Part shown: positions 20,897-30,135 of the stretch, piece by piece
How positions within the stretch are numbered: the stretch's first letter is position 1
How the letters are laid out: each line of letters begins with the position of its first letter
From: a virus
Reading direction: 5' to 3' (one strand)
Virus record (IMG/VR): IMGVR_UViG_3300030389_003133
Location: 1 to 59,669 of that record
DNA length: 59,669 nt
Translations under genes and position numbers: made by a program
Notes under the pieces: generated by a model
What the model was told of the DNA's origin: nothing
Database searches by the model: none
Seen by the model: only the letters and a program-made list of their open reading frames with translations

Positions 20897-21631
20897 TTAT
20901 TGTGTTTCTAGAAATTTTAAAACTTCTATTCCTTCATCTGAAGCAAACCAATCTGCTAAATATTCATTAGGGTTTACACCAAAAGGTATAGTTGTCATTC
21001 TTTTTTTGTTTCCTTCTAAGTTGAAATAAACATCTCTCTTTTTGTTTCTAAATGCGATAATTTTATTGTCAAAAAAACTTTGAACTTGTGCTTGTAATTT
21101 TAACTTAGGGTCACTTAAAAGGTTTAAAAACCCTGAAGGGTTCCTTTTAGCAAAAACCAAAATGTCTCTTTTAAGTTCTGATGTAGTAATCATAGATACA
21201 TCTTTGTTAAAAAGAACTCTTCCTATGTTTTCCATTTGTTCTATGCTTAAAGACTTTGCTTCAACCAATGCATCTACTTCAGCACTTAGTTGAGCTACTT
21301 CTTCTGCCGCATCTTTACCGTAATCTACTTCAACAAACTTTCTTCCATTTAAAGGATGGTAATGTAAAAACTCTTGTAGAACAGGGTTTTTCTTAGAAAC
21401 CCTAAGCATACCATCTTCAAAAATAATAGGTGTAACAACAGGATTAGCGTCTTGTTCGTCTTTAAAAGGGCTCTTTTGGTTTATGGAATATCTTAGTTCT
21501 CTATTTATTCCTTTGTCTTCGTCAAAATATAACAAAGTACCTCCACGAGAACTTCTTGAGGGGATTATGCACGACAATGGTGCTTTATCTCTTGTGAGTT
21601 TATAAACTCTATCTTTTATTTCTAATTTCAT
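20897..21631 (-). CDS. Conserved-looking phage protein of unknown function (244 aa)
   Basis: Not recognised. Soluble, charged, with an N-terminal beta region (RVYKLTRDKAPLSCIIPSR) and a helical middle (residues ~100-190). It stands alone between two terminators, directly after the major capsid gene, so its dose is uncoupled from that of capsid and tail. A head-completion or head-maturation role would fit the position but is not shown. Confidence 0.5.
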   Translation of the reverse strand: MKLEIKDRVYKLTRDKAPLSCIIPSRSSRGGTLLYFDEDKGINRELRYSINQKSPFKDEQDANPVVTPIIFEDGMLRVSKKNPVLQEFLHYHPLNGRKFVEVDYGKDAAEEVAQLSAEVDALVEAKSLSIEQMENIGRVLFNKDVSMITTSELKRDILVFAKRNPSGFLNLLSDPKLKLQAQVQSFFDNKIIAFRNKKRDVYFNLEGNKKRMTTIPFGVNPNEYLADWFASDEGIEVLKFLETQ

Positions 21632-21670
21632 TTTAATATAATTTAATTTTAATAATTGTATTTAAAAAAA

Positions 21671-21701
21671 AGGAGGTGGTGTCTTTAAAGACACCACTCC
21701 T
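21671..21701 (-). terminator. Terminator behind the capsid gene, built on the GTGTC palindrome
   Basis: The arms AGGAGGTGGTGTCTTT and AAAGACACCACTCCT pair over about 15 bp with one bulged base, and on the minus strand the hairpin runs into a T-tract (plus A-run 21664-21671). It lies 14 nt after the capsid stop codon and limits read-through from the highly expressed capsid gene. Confidence 0.88.
21679..21694. repeat. GTGTC palindrome copy, in terminator stem
   Basis: Perfect GTGTCTTTAAAGACAC forming the top of the capsid-gene terminator. Confidence 0.95.
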
Positions 21702-21714
21702 CTTTTAGATAATA

Positions 21715-23208
21715 TTAATCTTCAAACAGTACGAAGTTGTTTGCACCCATAGTACAAACACATCTTTCTGACAAGAAGTGAACTTCCATAGCATCTAAGC
21801 TAGTAGTAGCTGCACCACCGGCAGAACCTGTTATCCAAGTTTTATATCTTCTGTCTTCTGTTTCTGAAGCTCTATATCTTACGTGTAGATATGGTCTCTT
21901 AGCATTTTTGCCAAGAACTTGGTCATACACAGATGTTGAACCTGCAGGGACAAGAAGCCCATTGATTGAACCCGAACCACTTCCCGGAGGGTTAGGTGCG
22001 GTAGCTAAACCACCACGCATTGTTGGGTCGTTTAGGTATTTCCAATCAGTTTTATAGAAGTCATATCCTCTTCTGAATCCTGAGAATCCTAAGTTAAGAG
22101 CCATTTCCTCGTCGTTGTCAAATAGTCCGTAAGACGTACCACCTGCACCGTATGAGTTTTGTGCTGCTAACATATCATCAATAGCGAATCCGAAATCTCT
22201 GTTTAAGAAGATTACATTTTCTTCAATTGCACCTTGAGCGTCAAGTCTTCCGATAATTGTATCAAAATCTGCTAATGCATCCGGCACACCGCCTGTCCAT
22301 AAGTTACCTCTATCTTGTACTGTATAGAAGATACCTTCTGAACCTTTATTACCATAGTTAGGGTTACTTGCTGCAGTAGCTGCACCTGAACCTGCTTCTG
22401 CAGGAACTGCTTCTACCATTGCAGTTTCTAAGTAGTCATCAAATCTTAGCCTTGTTTCATGCTCAGACTTCATATACCATAAATATCCTGAAGCTCCGTT
22501 TTCAGATGTAATTTCAATCCATCCGATTTGAGCCATATCAGAACCTGATACTGCATATTTATCCTTGATAATAATTGGAGAATTTTCAAAGATGAAGTCA
22601 TCAGATTCTAGTGAACCTTCCATTCCGACTGTACCTTTTTTAAATTCTGAACCATAAATAAATATTGTAACATCAGAGTTTCCTACACCTGTACCTGCCG
22701 TTACAAGACCTGCTGCTTCATAGAAAGCAACTGTAGCCGTGATTGGAGACACAGTTAAGTCAACATCTGTTACAATACCTTTATTTTCACCTGAACCATC
22801 GTTTTGGTGAACTACAACAGTTTGTCCTTCTCTTAAAGCGATACCGCCTTGTGCTGAATAAGGATTTTCACCTGTTATTACTTGACCTGCAGGACCTGCG
22901 GGGTCATTGATTTGAAAAACGGCTTCATCAGCACCTTGTGCTGCTGCTGAACCAACTTGAGTATACTTCACGTGAAGTCTACCTTGTTCTGCCCATTTAA
23001 CTAAATCTGAATTAGACGGAAGCTCTGCTCCAACTAATCTTAAAAATGAACTAATTGTTCTGTTACCATACCTCTCAAATTCCTTTTCATACGTATCAGG
23101 TAGATACTGATTCAAGAAATCAAAGTTCTGTATGTAGTTTGTGCTCAATGGCACTTGTTGTGCCGATGGCTGAAGGTCAAAACCGGGACCTGTAAAATTA
23201 CCTGCCAT
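21715..23208 (-). CDS. Major capsid protein (497 aa)
   Basis: Assigned from position and composition. It follows the portal and an acidic scaffold-like gene, has a strong terminator of its own, and is a soluble mixed alpha/beta protein of usual capsid size. The N-terminal helix region (FLNQYLPDTYEKEFERYGNRTISSFLR is cut here to its start, FLNQYLPDTY) and the long central beta part are compatible with an HK97-type fold, which cannot be proven by eye. The pre-ATG leader AAAATAAAAGTT is shared with several other late genes. Confidence 0.75.
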   Translation of the reverse strand: MAGNFTGPGFDLQPSAQQVPLSTNYIQNFDFLNQYLPDTYEKEFERYGNRTISSFLRLVGAELPSNSDLVKWAEQGRLHVKYTQVGSAAAQGADEAVFQINDPAGPAGQVITGENPYSAQGGIALREGQTVVVHQNDGSGENKGIVTDVDLTVSPITATVAFYEAAGLVTAGTGVGNSDVTIFIYGSEFKKGTVGMEGSLESDDFIFENSPIIIKDKYAVSGSDMAQIGWIEITSENGASGYLWYMKSEHETRLRFDDYLETAMVEAVPAEAGSGAATAASNPNYGNKGSEGIFYTVQDRGNLWTGGVPDALADFDTIIGRLDAQGAIEENVIFLNRDFGFAIDDMLAAQNSYGAGGTSYGLFDNDEEMALNLGFSGFRRGYDFYKTDWKYLNDPTMRGGLATAPNPPGSGSGSINGLLVPAGSTSVYDQVLGKNAKRPYLHVRYRASETEDRRYKTWITGSAGGAATTSLDAMEVHFLSERCVCTMGANNFVLFED

Positions 23209-23234
23209 AACTTTTATTTTTTAAAATTGTTAAT

Positions 23235-24371
23235 TTACTTTTTATTACTTCTAATCTTCAAGCCCCTACTACTTGGCGTAGATATTGACTTGATTTGCAA
23301 TCCATCTTTTCTGCTTCCTACTTGTACTGCTTTACGTTCTGTCATATCGACATTTTTCATTTTACGTACAGTGTTTTCAGTAGCATCAGCTTTACCTTGT
23401 TCATACATGAACTCAGCAAACTTTTGCGGATGCATTGCTACGGCTAACGCCTTATGGTAACCGGAAATATCATTAAACATACCCGTCTCTTGGTCTACAT
23501 ACTTTTTTATAAAAGAGTTAGAATCCAACTGAGCTTGTTTTATTTTATCGCCGTCACCCGGATTGAAAGTCAAAGTAGTATCTCCAATTTTGAAATCAAA
23601 ACCTTTGAAATCTTGAAATACTTCATTGGTTTTATCAACAAACCAATTTCTTTTTCTTTTTAATTCCTCTTGACTATTTTTAGCCTCTGCTAAATATTGC
23701 TTATAACTATCAATTTCTTTTTGTTGCTCTTCAGAAATTCCAACCGTGCTTGACTCAAGTGGTTGTTTATACATTTCTTTTTGCTCATTAAGAAACTTTT
23801 TAGCTTTAGCAATAGCTTTCTTTTTTGCCAACTTAATTTTCTTAATATCTTTTTCATCGTCAAGCTCCTCATCAAAAGTATAGTCATCCATTAAGATGTC
23901 TATATCTTCTTCATCTGTGGCTTCTCCTGAAGAAATAAAATACTCAGACAAAAGTTGGTCTTCAGACAAAGTAGAGTAATCTTTGTTTAGTTTTACATAA
24001 TCTTCAATTCCTCTACCTGTTTTCTTTTTATACTCAAAATAACTTTTTACATCTTCAGGCAACTCTTCGTTTTCGTTTTTAGCGTCGAAGATTTGGTCTA
24101 CAGATGTAAAATCTTTTTCATATCTGTTTTTAATAAATGAAAGAACGTCTTCTTCCTTTAACTCGGAAGATTGAGTTGATTCTTTTTGTGTTTCGTCTTC
24201 CGACGGTACACTTTCTTGCTTTTGTGAGGTGGTGGAACTCTCGTTGCCATCTTCCACTCTTGCCACGTTAGCTGCGTCATTTTTAGATTCCGCATCTTTT
24301 AATAGTTTTTCCTCTATTTCTTGTTGGGATTTTTGTTCAGCTCCCTCAACTGCTCTTACTTTAAATTCCAT
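23235..24371 (-). CDS. Scaffolding-like protein (378 aa)
   Basis: Highly acidic, low-complexity N-terminal half (E/S/D/T-rich, residues 15-80), then lysine/glutamate coiled coils (about 170-240) and a basic C-terminus. This composition, and the place between portal and major capsid genes, is typical of phage scaffolding proteins that fill the procapsid. No protease motif was seen. A TAACTTTG promoter box lies 17 nt upstream. Confidence 0.65.
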   Translation of the reverse strand: MEFKVRAVEGAEQKSQQEIEEKLLKDAESKNDAANVARVEDGNESSTTSQKQESVPSEDETQKESTQSSELKEEDVLSFIKNRYEKDFTSVDQIFDAKNENEELPEDVKSYFEYKKKTGRGIEDYVKLNKDYSTLSEDQLLSEYFISSGEATDEEDIDILMDDYTFDEELDDEKDIKKIKLAKKKAIAKAKKFLNEQKEMYKQPLESSTVGISEEQQKEIDSYKQYLAEAKNSQEELKRKRNWFVDKTNEVFQDFKGFDFKIGDTTLTFNPGDGDKIKQAQLDSNSFIKKYVDQETGMFNDISGYHKALAVAMHPQKFAEFMYEQGKADATENTVRKMKNVDMTERKAVQVGSRKDGLQIKSISTPSSRGLKIRSNKK

Positions 24372-24387
24372 TTGATTTTAATTTATA

Positions 24388-24395
24388 CAAAGTTA
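24388..24395 (-). promoter_or_regulatory. Late promoter -7 box for scaffold/capsid genes
   Basis: The minus strand reads TAACTTTGTATAAATTAAA before the scaffold ATG. A TTG lies 16 nt further upstream, slightly shorter than the usual spacing. Confidence 0.5.
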
Positions 24396-24422
24396 ATAAA
24401 TGTTTTTAATACAATTTATTCA

Positions 24423-26858
24423 CTATCTAGGTCCAAATTCAGCTAAATCAAAGCCATCTAAGCTATCCTCATTTGATTCAAACTTTTGAGGTGGTAAATT
24501 GTTTTTTCGTTGGTTTATTAATTGAGATTGTTCAGTATTCTGTTGCGATATTCTTTTTTCTTTCGCAATCTCTCTTTGAGTCTCTCGTTGTTGTAAAGCG
24601 TTTTCTGAAATCTGTCTTAACTGCTGATTGTAATTAAATTCTTGTTCCATCAGTTGAGATTTCAATTGAGCCTCATTTTTCATCTTCTCAATATCAAATG
24701 CAATCTCAGCTTGTTTCAATTGCATTTTACCTTGTAGTTCTGCTTGTTGTTTTTGCATTGCCATTTGAGCAGCCATCTGTTGTGACTTCTGATTGTTTAT
24801 AGCAACCATTTGTTGTTTTTGAGCTTCGTCGGCAAGTTCTTTTTCTGCTTTTTGTTTACGTTTTAACTTGAGTAATTGATTAGCAAGTTTTATGTTTTTA
24901 AGTTCTCTAATGTCAATTGCATCTTCTAAGTTTATATCATTCTTAGATAAAGCCATTTGTATATTGGCTTCTAGTTTAGCTTTTTCTTCTTCATCAGGTG
25001 CCACTTCAATAAAAATTCCAAAGTCATATATGTATAAATCTGATATTTCATTTAAAATAGAAACATTGTATTTGCCAATCTTGTTTGCAAAATCATCTTT
25101 GAAATCTGAATATTCTAAAATATCAGCTATCCTATAAGTAAGTGCTTCACCCAATGTGCGGTATATATATAAACTTCCATCAAGAATATGTCGAGTTGCA
25201 ACGTTTGAATTTAAAGCGGCAAGTTTCTGCAAACCAACTAAAGAGTTCGGGTCAGGTATTGAAGCATCTCGAGCTTCATTCAAGCCTGTTACAGTTCTAA
25301 TCATATTTAAGTAATGATTGTAGTTTGTAATTAACATTTGTGTTTTAGCTGCTCCTGAGTTGCTATTAAGTTGTTGTATAGGGACCTTCCCTTGATTCAT
25401 GTCTCCATCTTGAGTATAAGACCTACCAATAACGGAACCTGTTTGAAAATACAATCGTAATGCATCTTCAGGATTATAAGCATTTCCCGTTCCTAAGTCC
25501 ACTTCGTTTAAGCCATCAGCATCTATATAGACTCCGTCAGGAACAGTACGAGCAATAACTTGTTGTAATTTTAAATGCGTTAACTGTATTAAATCAGCAA
25601 ATGGAATCATTCTTCTAACTAAAGATTCCAATATGCCTTTATACATTCTTGGTGCTACTGCTACATAATTTGGTAAAGCGTGTTGGCTTGAAGACTTAGG
25701 TCTAACCATATTGGTAGCCAACTCCCACTTGAGTAATATATTAGTTCCCATAACCATAACACCGTCATACCAAACGTCAATGGTTTTTTCAAACTTTTCA
25801 AACTTACCATCTTCCATGCTTTCAGGTGGTGGATTGAATTGGTCATCTTTTTCAATAACCTTGTTATTTCCTGTAGCCATAACTTTTTTCTTATAAACCA
25901 TCTTTTGAGTGGTTTTATAATTGAAGTACAACAAAGTTACAGTGTCTCTGTAGAAAATATCGTTTTCATAAAACTGAGCAACATTATAATAATCATACCA
26001 AGATTGACTGTACTTAGATATTTCCTCTAAATCTGTATTAGTTAGAGTTGGGTCAATTTTTATTAACTCTGTTATTGGAAGAGTTTTGACTTCTCCCCAA
26101 TAAAAACAATCTTTAAAATGTGGGTCTTCTGTATAACTATAAACTATATTTGCAGGGTCTACATAAGATATTTTTACTCCTGAACCTTTTAAGAACTCAT
26201 GTTTTGCTACGCCGATTCCTAATACAGTCAAATCGTAATCAAATCTTTTTCTTAAATCTATATAATGATTTTCTTCAAACAAAGTGTTGATAGCTTCTTC
26301 TTCTGCTATCTCAATTGAAGGTTTGTAATTTAGTTGCATATATAAGGACAACTCTTCATCCGTTTCCGGCAATTCACCTTTATTTACAACAAAGGGGTCA
26401 AATCCCGCTTTCTGTTCTATTATTTCTAGTTGAGGTTTGGCTGCCATTTGTCCTTCAATCATATCTTGATACTTAGACCTTTTGGCTTGTGACATTGCAT
26501 CTTGAGCGTATGCTTTTACTCGGAATAATCTATCTGACATTCCATTTACAACTATGTCTACAAATTTGGGAATAATTGGCACCGGAGTCCAATCAAGGTT
26601 TAAATAAGATAAATCACCGTCTATGGCAAGTTCATTCTTATATTTTCTAATTGACTGTTCTCCTCTTGCGTATAACTTCAACCTATGGAACTCTCTCCAT
26701 TGGTCATAGAATCTGCAACCATTTCCATCTTTACGAAACCATTCATATTGAATGGCTTGTCCAATCATTAATCCGTATTCATCTGTTGCTTTTTCTGCAT
26801 CCGAAACGAATTGACTAGGGAAACCTGCAGATGAAATATTTATCTTTACGTCTTTCAT
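24423..26858 (-). CDS. Portal protein (811 aa)
   Basis: Large portal-type protein directly after the terminase, overlapping it by 4 nt (ATGA), so translationally coupled. Features seen: an early helical DNA-packaging motor region (RFYDQWREFHRLKLYARGE near 50), 'IPKFVDIVVNGMSDRL' (membrane-less clip/wing region common in Bacteroidota phage portals), and a long Gln/Met/Lys-rich coiled-coil C-terminus (about 680-790) likely forming the barrel. The size is at the upper end for portals. Confidence 0.8.
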   Translation of the reverse strand: MKDVKINISSAGFPSQFVSDAEKATDEYGLMIGQAIQYEWFRKDGNGCRFYDQWREFHRLKLYARGEQSIRKYKNELAIDGDLSYLNLDWTPVPIIPKFVDIVVNGMSDRLFRVKAYAQDAMSQAKRSKYQDMIEGQMAAKPQLEIIEQKAGFDPFVVNKGELPETDEELSLYMQLNYKPSIEIAEEEAINTLFEENHYIDLRKRFDYDLTVLGIGVAKHEFLKGSGVKISYVDPANIVYSYTEDPHFKDCFYWGEVKTLPITELIKIDPTLTNTDLEEISKYSQSWYDYYNVAQFYENDIFYRDTVTLLYFNYKTTQKMVYKKKVMATGNNKVIEKDDQFNPPPESMEDGKFEKFEKTIDVWYDGVMVMGTNILLKWELATNMVRPKSSSQHALPNYVAVAPRMYKGILESLVRRMIPFADLIQLTHLKLQQVIARTVPDGVYIDADGLNEVDLGTGNAYNPEDALRLYFQTGSVIGRSYTQDGDMNQGKVPIQQLNSNSGAAKTQMLITNYNHYLNMIRTVTGLNEARDASIPDPNSLVGLQKLAALNSNVATRHILDGSLYIYRTLGEALTYRIADILEYSDFKDDFANKIGKYNVSILNEISDLYIYDFGIFIEVAPDEEEKAKLEANIQMALSKNDINLEDAIDIRELKNIKLANQLLKLKRKQKAEKELADEAQKQQMVAINNQKSQQMAAQMAMQKQQAELQGKMQLKQAEIAFDIEKMKNEAQLKSQLMEQEFNYNQQLRQISENALQQRETQREIAKEKRISQQNTEQSQLINQRKNNLPPQKFESNEDSLDGFDLAEFGPR

Positions 26859-29101
26859 CTAATAATTTGACTTATATTGCCTTTATTGCTATACCTTGCA
26901 AAGTTAATCATAATTCTTGACTCTTTTCGTTCGGGTTGATAAAGGTGTTTTTGACAAGCCATTATAGCCAATCCGGAGCTAATTGATGCGTCAAACTTAG
27001 TTCTATTGCTTATATCAAACCGTGCCCAATCTTCTAAAGTTCTATTAAAATACATCTGTCCCATATCTCCTGAATCTTGCATACCAACGAAACTTTCAAT
27101 ATAAGATTCGATAGCAGCAGCGTGAGCTTGTTTTACATCTTCACTTGAGTTAGGTATACCGCCTAGTTCTTTTTCAGTTTTAGACAACTTTATAAACGTT
27201 TTATCAGGTCTATTCATGCAAAACCCTCTATATCCTCTATTTTTAAAATGATAAAGCAATCGAGGTTTGTTGTTTTCTATAAGAATCGGCATACCATAAA
27301 ACACACAAGCCATTAGTACATCTTCGAAAAAAATCTCTGCAGTTTGTGGTCTTGCTATGTATTCTAAAAAAAATTCATTTGTTGGAGCTTCTTCCATACT
27401 AAACTTGGTTAGTCCGTGTAAAGCTCCGTTAGACCCCACGCCTCCAACCGTTCCGCTTATATCATAGGAATCACAACCAAATGCTCCAATATGTTCATTA
27501 CCGGGATATAAAATGCCGTTCTTTTTTATTACATTATTTTGTATATTACGATTTGGGACCCAAGTAATGTTGAACCTTCCTCTTTTATCGGGGAAAAATT
27601 TGACCTTAGAATCTTTGATTCCATTCTCCCACGAAAATGTTCCTTGAGTTATATAATGCTCTGATAACATTGAATCGTTGTAATCAATTTGTTGATAGAG
27701 TCTAGTAAGGTTAAACAAAGACTGTTTGCTTTCATCACGAAAAGCGTGTGACTCAGTTCTTGGAAACTGTCTGTAATATTCATTCAAAGCATCGGGGTCT
27801 TTTTTTAAAGACTCTACTTCATTTTCCCAATAATCAATAGCACCCATTTGTATATCCTCATCATCTATACCTCTTACTATTGTTTTGGTTGAAAAAACCG
27901 GATTACCATATCTATCTATGAAACCCTCCATATTCCATTCCATAGGTATAAACAAACTATAAAGTCCTGTTTTTGTTTGACCATTTGCATTTCTTTGGGT
28001 TACATCTGAATCATAATAAAGTTGTTTGAAATTATTACCTCCTTTATTCAAAGCATTAGAAGTAGAGCCCATCATACATTTTCCGATTATCTTACTACCT
28101 AATCGTAAACAAGTTTTTGTTACTCTCCAATTGTTTAATATGTTATTTGGTTTTAACCATTTGCCACTTTCATCGTGAACTAACAACAAAAGTTTTTCAC
28201 CATCATAAGAGTTATCGTCAGTATTTTTCCAATCAATAGTTGTATCTAAGCCTTGTATTTCATCTTGTTCAATGTCATACATATTCTTTTTAGTAATCTT
28301 AGCTGCAGGAACTCTGTATGCTAATTCTGTTTTTGGTTTATCCATACCATCCATTATGGGTCTAAAAAAGAAAGGTAAACGACTGTTTATAGGTACCACT
28401 TTATCTGTAAACATTTTTTTTGCATCCGAACCTGTTTTAGATAATATACCTACCCTTGAATCTTTAGCTAACGTTCCTGTATGCACACATTCAGATGAAG
28501 ACATAAAAGAAAATCCTGAACGTCTAATTTTTAAATAAATCATTCCAAAACTTCTTTTATCAGCTTTACACGCTTCCCAAAAAATATATAACAATCTATT
28601 CGCTTCTCTAAAATCAGGATAGCCTACATCTATTTGAGTCCATTGTAAATACATATAGTGAGCTCCTGTAATGTATGTTGGTATGCCATTGTTTTTAAAC
28701 CAATAACCATACTCTCTATAATCAAATTCTTGTTCAATATAATCCACCCAAAGATTCTTAAATGTCTTTGGCATTTCGTTCCATTGAAAAATAGAATTAA
28801 TTCTACTTAAACTTTTTGGTAATTCTTTTCGTTCCCAATATTGTTCTTCTTTGCTTTTGTGTCTTTGAAGACACTTTTTAGGTGCAAGAGGTAAAGCAAT
28901 AGTTAGGTTGTTGATTCTGATAACATCTCCAATTAAACCTGTCTTTGATATAACTATAACATCATATTTAGAGTTATAACCATACAACCAAGACCTGTTT
29001 CTGTTCTTATTAGTAACTACATTCTTAGGAATATAATCAATAAGAACTTTGTATAAATCGCTATTTTGACCTTCTTTCAGCAAACCCTTGTTTTGTTTCA
29101 A
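26855..29101 (-). CDS. terL: Terminase large subunit (748 aa)
   Basis: Packaging ATPase-nuclease. An unusual Walker-A-like segment LKIRRSGFSF (about residues 193-202), a Walker B LLLLVHDESG (about 305-314) with the catalytic DE, and an RNase-H-like nuclease half beginning FGCDSYD (about 540), with further acids downstream. The order small gene, terL, portal, scaffold, capsid is the classic packaging module. The first ~41 nt overlap the upstream 90-aa gene. One GTGTC palindrome at 28859 is read as CLQRH. Confidence 0.9.
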   Translation of the reverse strand: MKQNKGLLKEGQNSDLYKVLIDYIPKNVVTNKNRNRSWLYGYNSKYDVIVISKTGLIGDVIRINNLTIALPLAPKKCLQRHKSKEEQYWERKELPKSLSRINSIFQWNEMPKTFKNLWVDYIEQEFDYREYGYWFKNNGIPTYITGAHYMYLQWTQIDVGYPDFREANRLLYIFWEACKADKRSFGMIYLKIRRSGFSFMSSSECVHTGTLAKDSRVGILSKTGSDAKKMFTDKVVPINSRLPFFFRPIMDGMDKPKTELAYRVPAAKITKKNMYDIEQDEIQGLDTTIDWKNTDDNSYDGEKLLLLVHDESGKWLKPNNILNNWRVTKTCLRLGSKIIGKCMMGSTSNALNKGGNNFKQLYYDSDVTQRNANGQTKTGLYSLFIPMEWNMEGFIDRYGNPVFSTKTIVRGIDDEDIQMGAIDYWENEVESLKKDPDALNEYYRQFPRTESHAFRDESKQSLFNLTRLYQQIDYNDSMLSEHYITQGTFSWENGIKDSKVKFFPDKRGRFNITWVPNRNIQNNVIKKNGILYPGNEHIGAFGCDSYDISGTVGGVGSNGALHGLTKFSMEEAPTNEFFLEYIARPQTAEIFFEDVLMACVFYGMPILIENNKPRLLYHFKNRGYRGFCMNRPDKTFIKLSKTEKELGGIPNSSEDVKQAHAAAIESYIESFVGMQDSGDMGQMYFNRTLEDWARFDISNRTKFDASISSGLAIMACQKHLYQPERKESRIMINFARYSNKGNISQIIR
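28859..28874. repeat. GTGTC palindrome copy, in terL
   Basis: GTGTCTTTGAAGACAC; the coding strand reads C-L-Q-R-H, the third possible register, which would contain a TAA stop if the centre were TTTAAA. Confidence 0.95.
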
Positions 29102-29333
29102 CTTTATTACTACTACCCAACTCTATATTTTCTTTTTCTTCTTCAATCTTTTTTAAAATCTCAAACGCATCAAAGATGCAAAGTTTTTTTGTTGCAGCAG
29201 CATTTTTTAATCTATCTGCTGCTAAATCATCTTCAGGGTCAGGTTTTATTATTTTCTCTTTAGCAACCTTTATAAGTTGCTCTACCGCTTGATGACCTGC
29301 TTCAATTATTTTTAACTTAGTTTCTTTACTCAT
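29061..29333 (-). CDS. Small protein upstream of terL, possible terminase small subunit (90 aa)
   Basis: Short helical protein (KLKIIEAGHQAVEQLIKVAKE near the N-terminus, a KKIEEEKENIEL coiled coil). It overlaps the terL start by 41 nt, as small terminase subunits often precede terL. No clear helix-turn-helix is visible, so the assignment is by position and size only. Confidence 0.45.
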   Translation of the reverse strand: MSKETKLKIIEAGHQAVEQLIKVAKEKIIKPDPEDDLAADRLKNAAATKKLCIFDAFEILKKIEEEKENIELGSSNKVETKQGFAERRSK

Positions 29334-29896
29334 AATACTAAAGTTATACAGTGGTCAAACATCCTCCAAAGTTTTTCACCATCTATGTTAAACTCATATT
29401 CTTGGTTCGGTTTATAACAAACCTTATCACCTATTTTTAAACCTTCTTCTTTTAAGGTTTTATTTATTATTACCATTTCTGCCATTAATGGTTCGTTGCT
29501 GAAAGGTTTATAAATATAACTCTCTTCAGTTGGTATAGGTTTTACAAAACAATACCTATCATATCCATGCCATTTATTATTTTTTTTAAATGCATAGAAT
29601 TGTTCTGAATCTACAAAAAATATATCATCTCTAAAAAAACTTTTTCCACTCTGTCTCCTTCCATACATATCATTATAAAATTTAAAAACGTTATGATGAA
29701 CCAAAAGCGTATCACCCTTTTCAATAGGTCCACAGTAGTTAATAGGAGTTTCTAAAACTATTGCTTGTCTATTAGATGCAGACACATCTTCTTCTGAAGT
29801 GCTGATAATTAAATCAACACCTTCTATTTCTTTGGTATTATTGTAGCGATTTTTATTTAAGGGTTCAACTATAAATTGATATATAGATTTCATCAA
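29330..29896 (-). CDS. GroES-like co-chaperonin, long form (188 aa)
   Basis: The C-terminal part follows the Cpn10 pattern: GLKIGDKVCYKPNQEYEF then DGEKLWRMFDHCITLVL, like the family's GDKV..., IDGEEY and final strand. An earlier half (PIEKGDTLLVHHNVFKFY, residues ~58-75) repeats the GD-hydrophobic roof-strand pattern, suggesting two Cpn10-like units. It overlaps its downstream neighbour by 4 nt and its upstream neighbour by 4 nt. It probably serves with the phage or host GroEL in capsid folding (inference). Confidence 0.65.
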   Translation of the reverse strand: MMKSIYQFIVEPLNKNRYNNTKEIEGVDLIISTSEEDVSASNRQAIVLETPINYCGPIEKGDTLLVHHNVFKFYNDMYGRRQSGKSFFRDDIFFVDSEQFYAFKKNNKWHGYDRYCFVKPIPTEESYIYKPFSNEPLMAEMVIINKTLKEEGLKIGDKVCYKPNQEYEFNIDGEKLWRMFDHCITLVL

Positions 29897-30120
29897 AAGT
29901 TTATATTAAATTCTACGGACACAGGAACAGTGGAAGAAAATTCCTTCCAACATACTATAGCTCCACTTTCTTCTTCAATCCATATCTTATATGAATCAGT
30001 TTCTTCGTAGTGTTTAATAAGATGAATTTTGTAAGAACCGTTTAGAACAGACTGTCCTACTATGTAGTGCATGGCTCCTGACTTGTAGTCAGGACCTATA
30101 GATATTTTTCTAATGTCCAT
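29893..30120 (-). CDS. Small beta-rich protein, unknown (75 aa)
   Basis: MDIRKISIGPDYKSGAMHYI then alternating beta strands (YKIHLIKHYEETDSYKIWIEEE). Not recognised. It is coupled by a 4-nt overlap to the long GroES-like gene. Confidence 0.6.
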   Translation of the reverse strand: MDIRKISIGPDYKSGAMHYIVGQSVLNGSYKIHLIKHYEETDSYKIWIEEESGAIVCWKEFSSTVPVSVEFNINF

Positions 30121-30135
30121 TTAATTAAAATTAAA

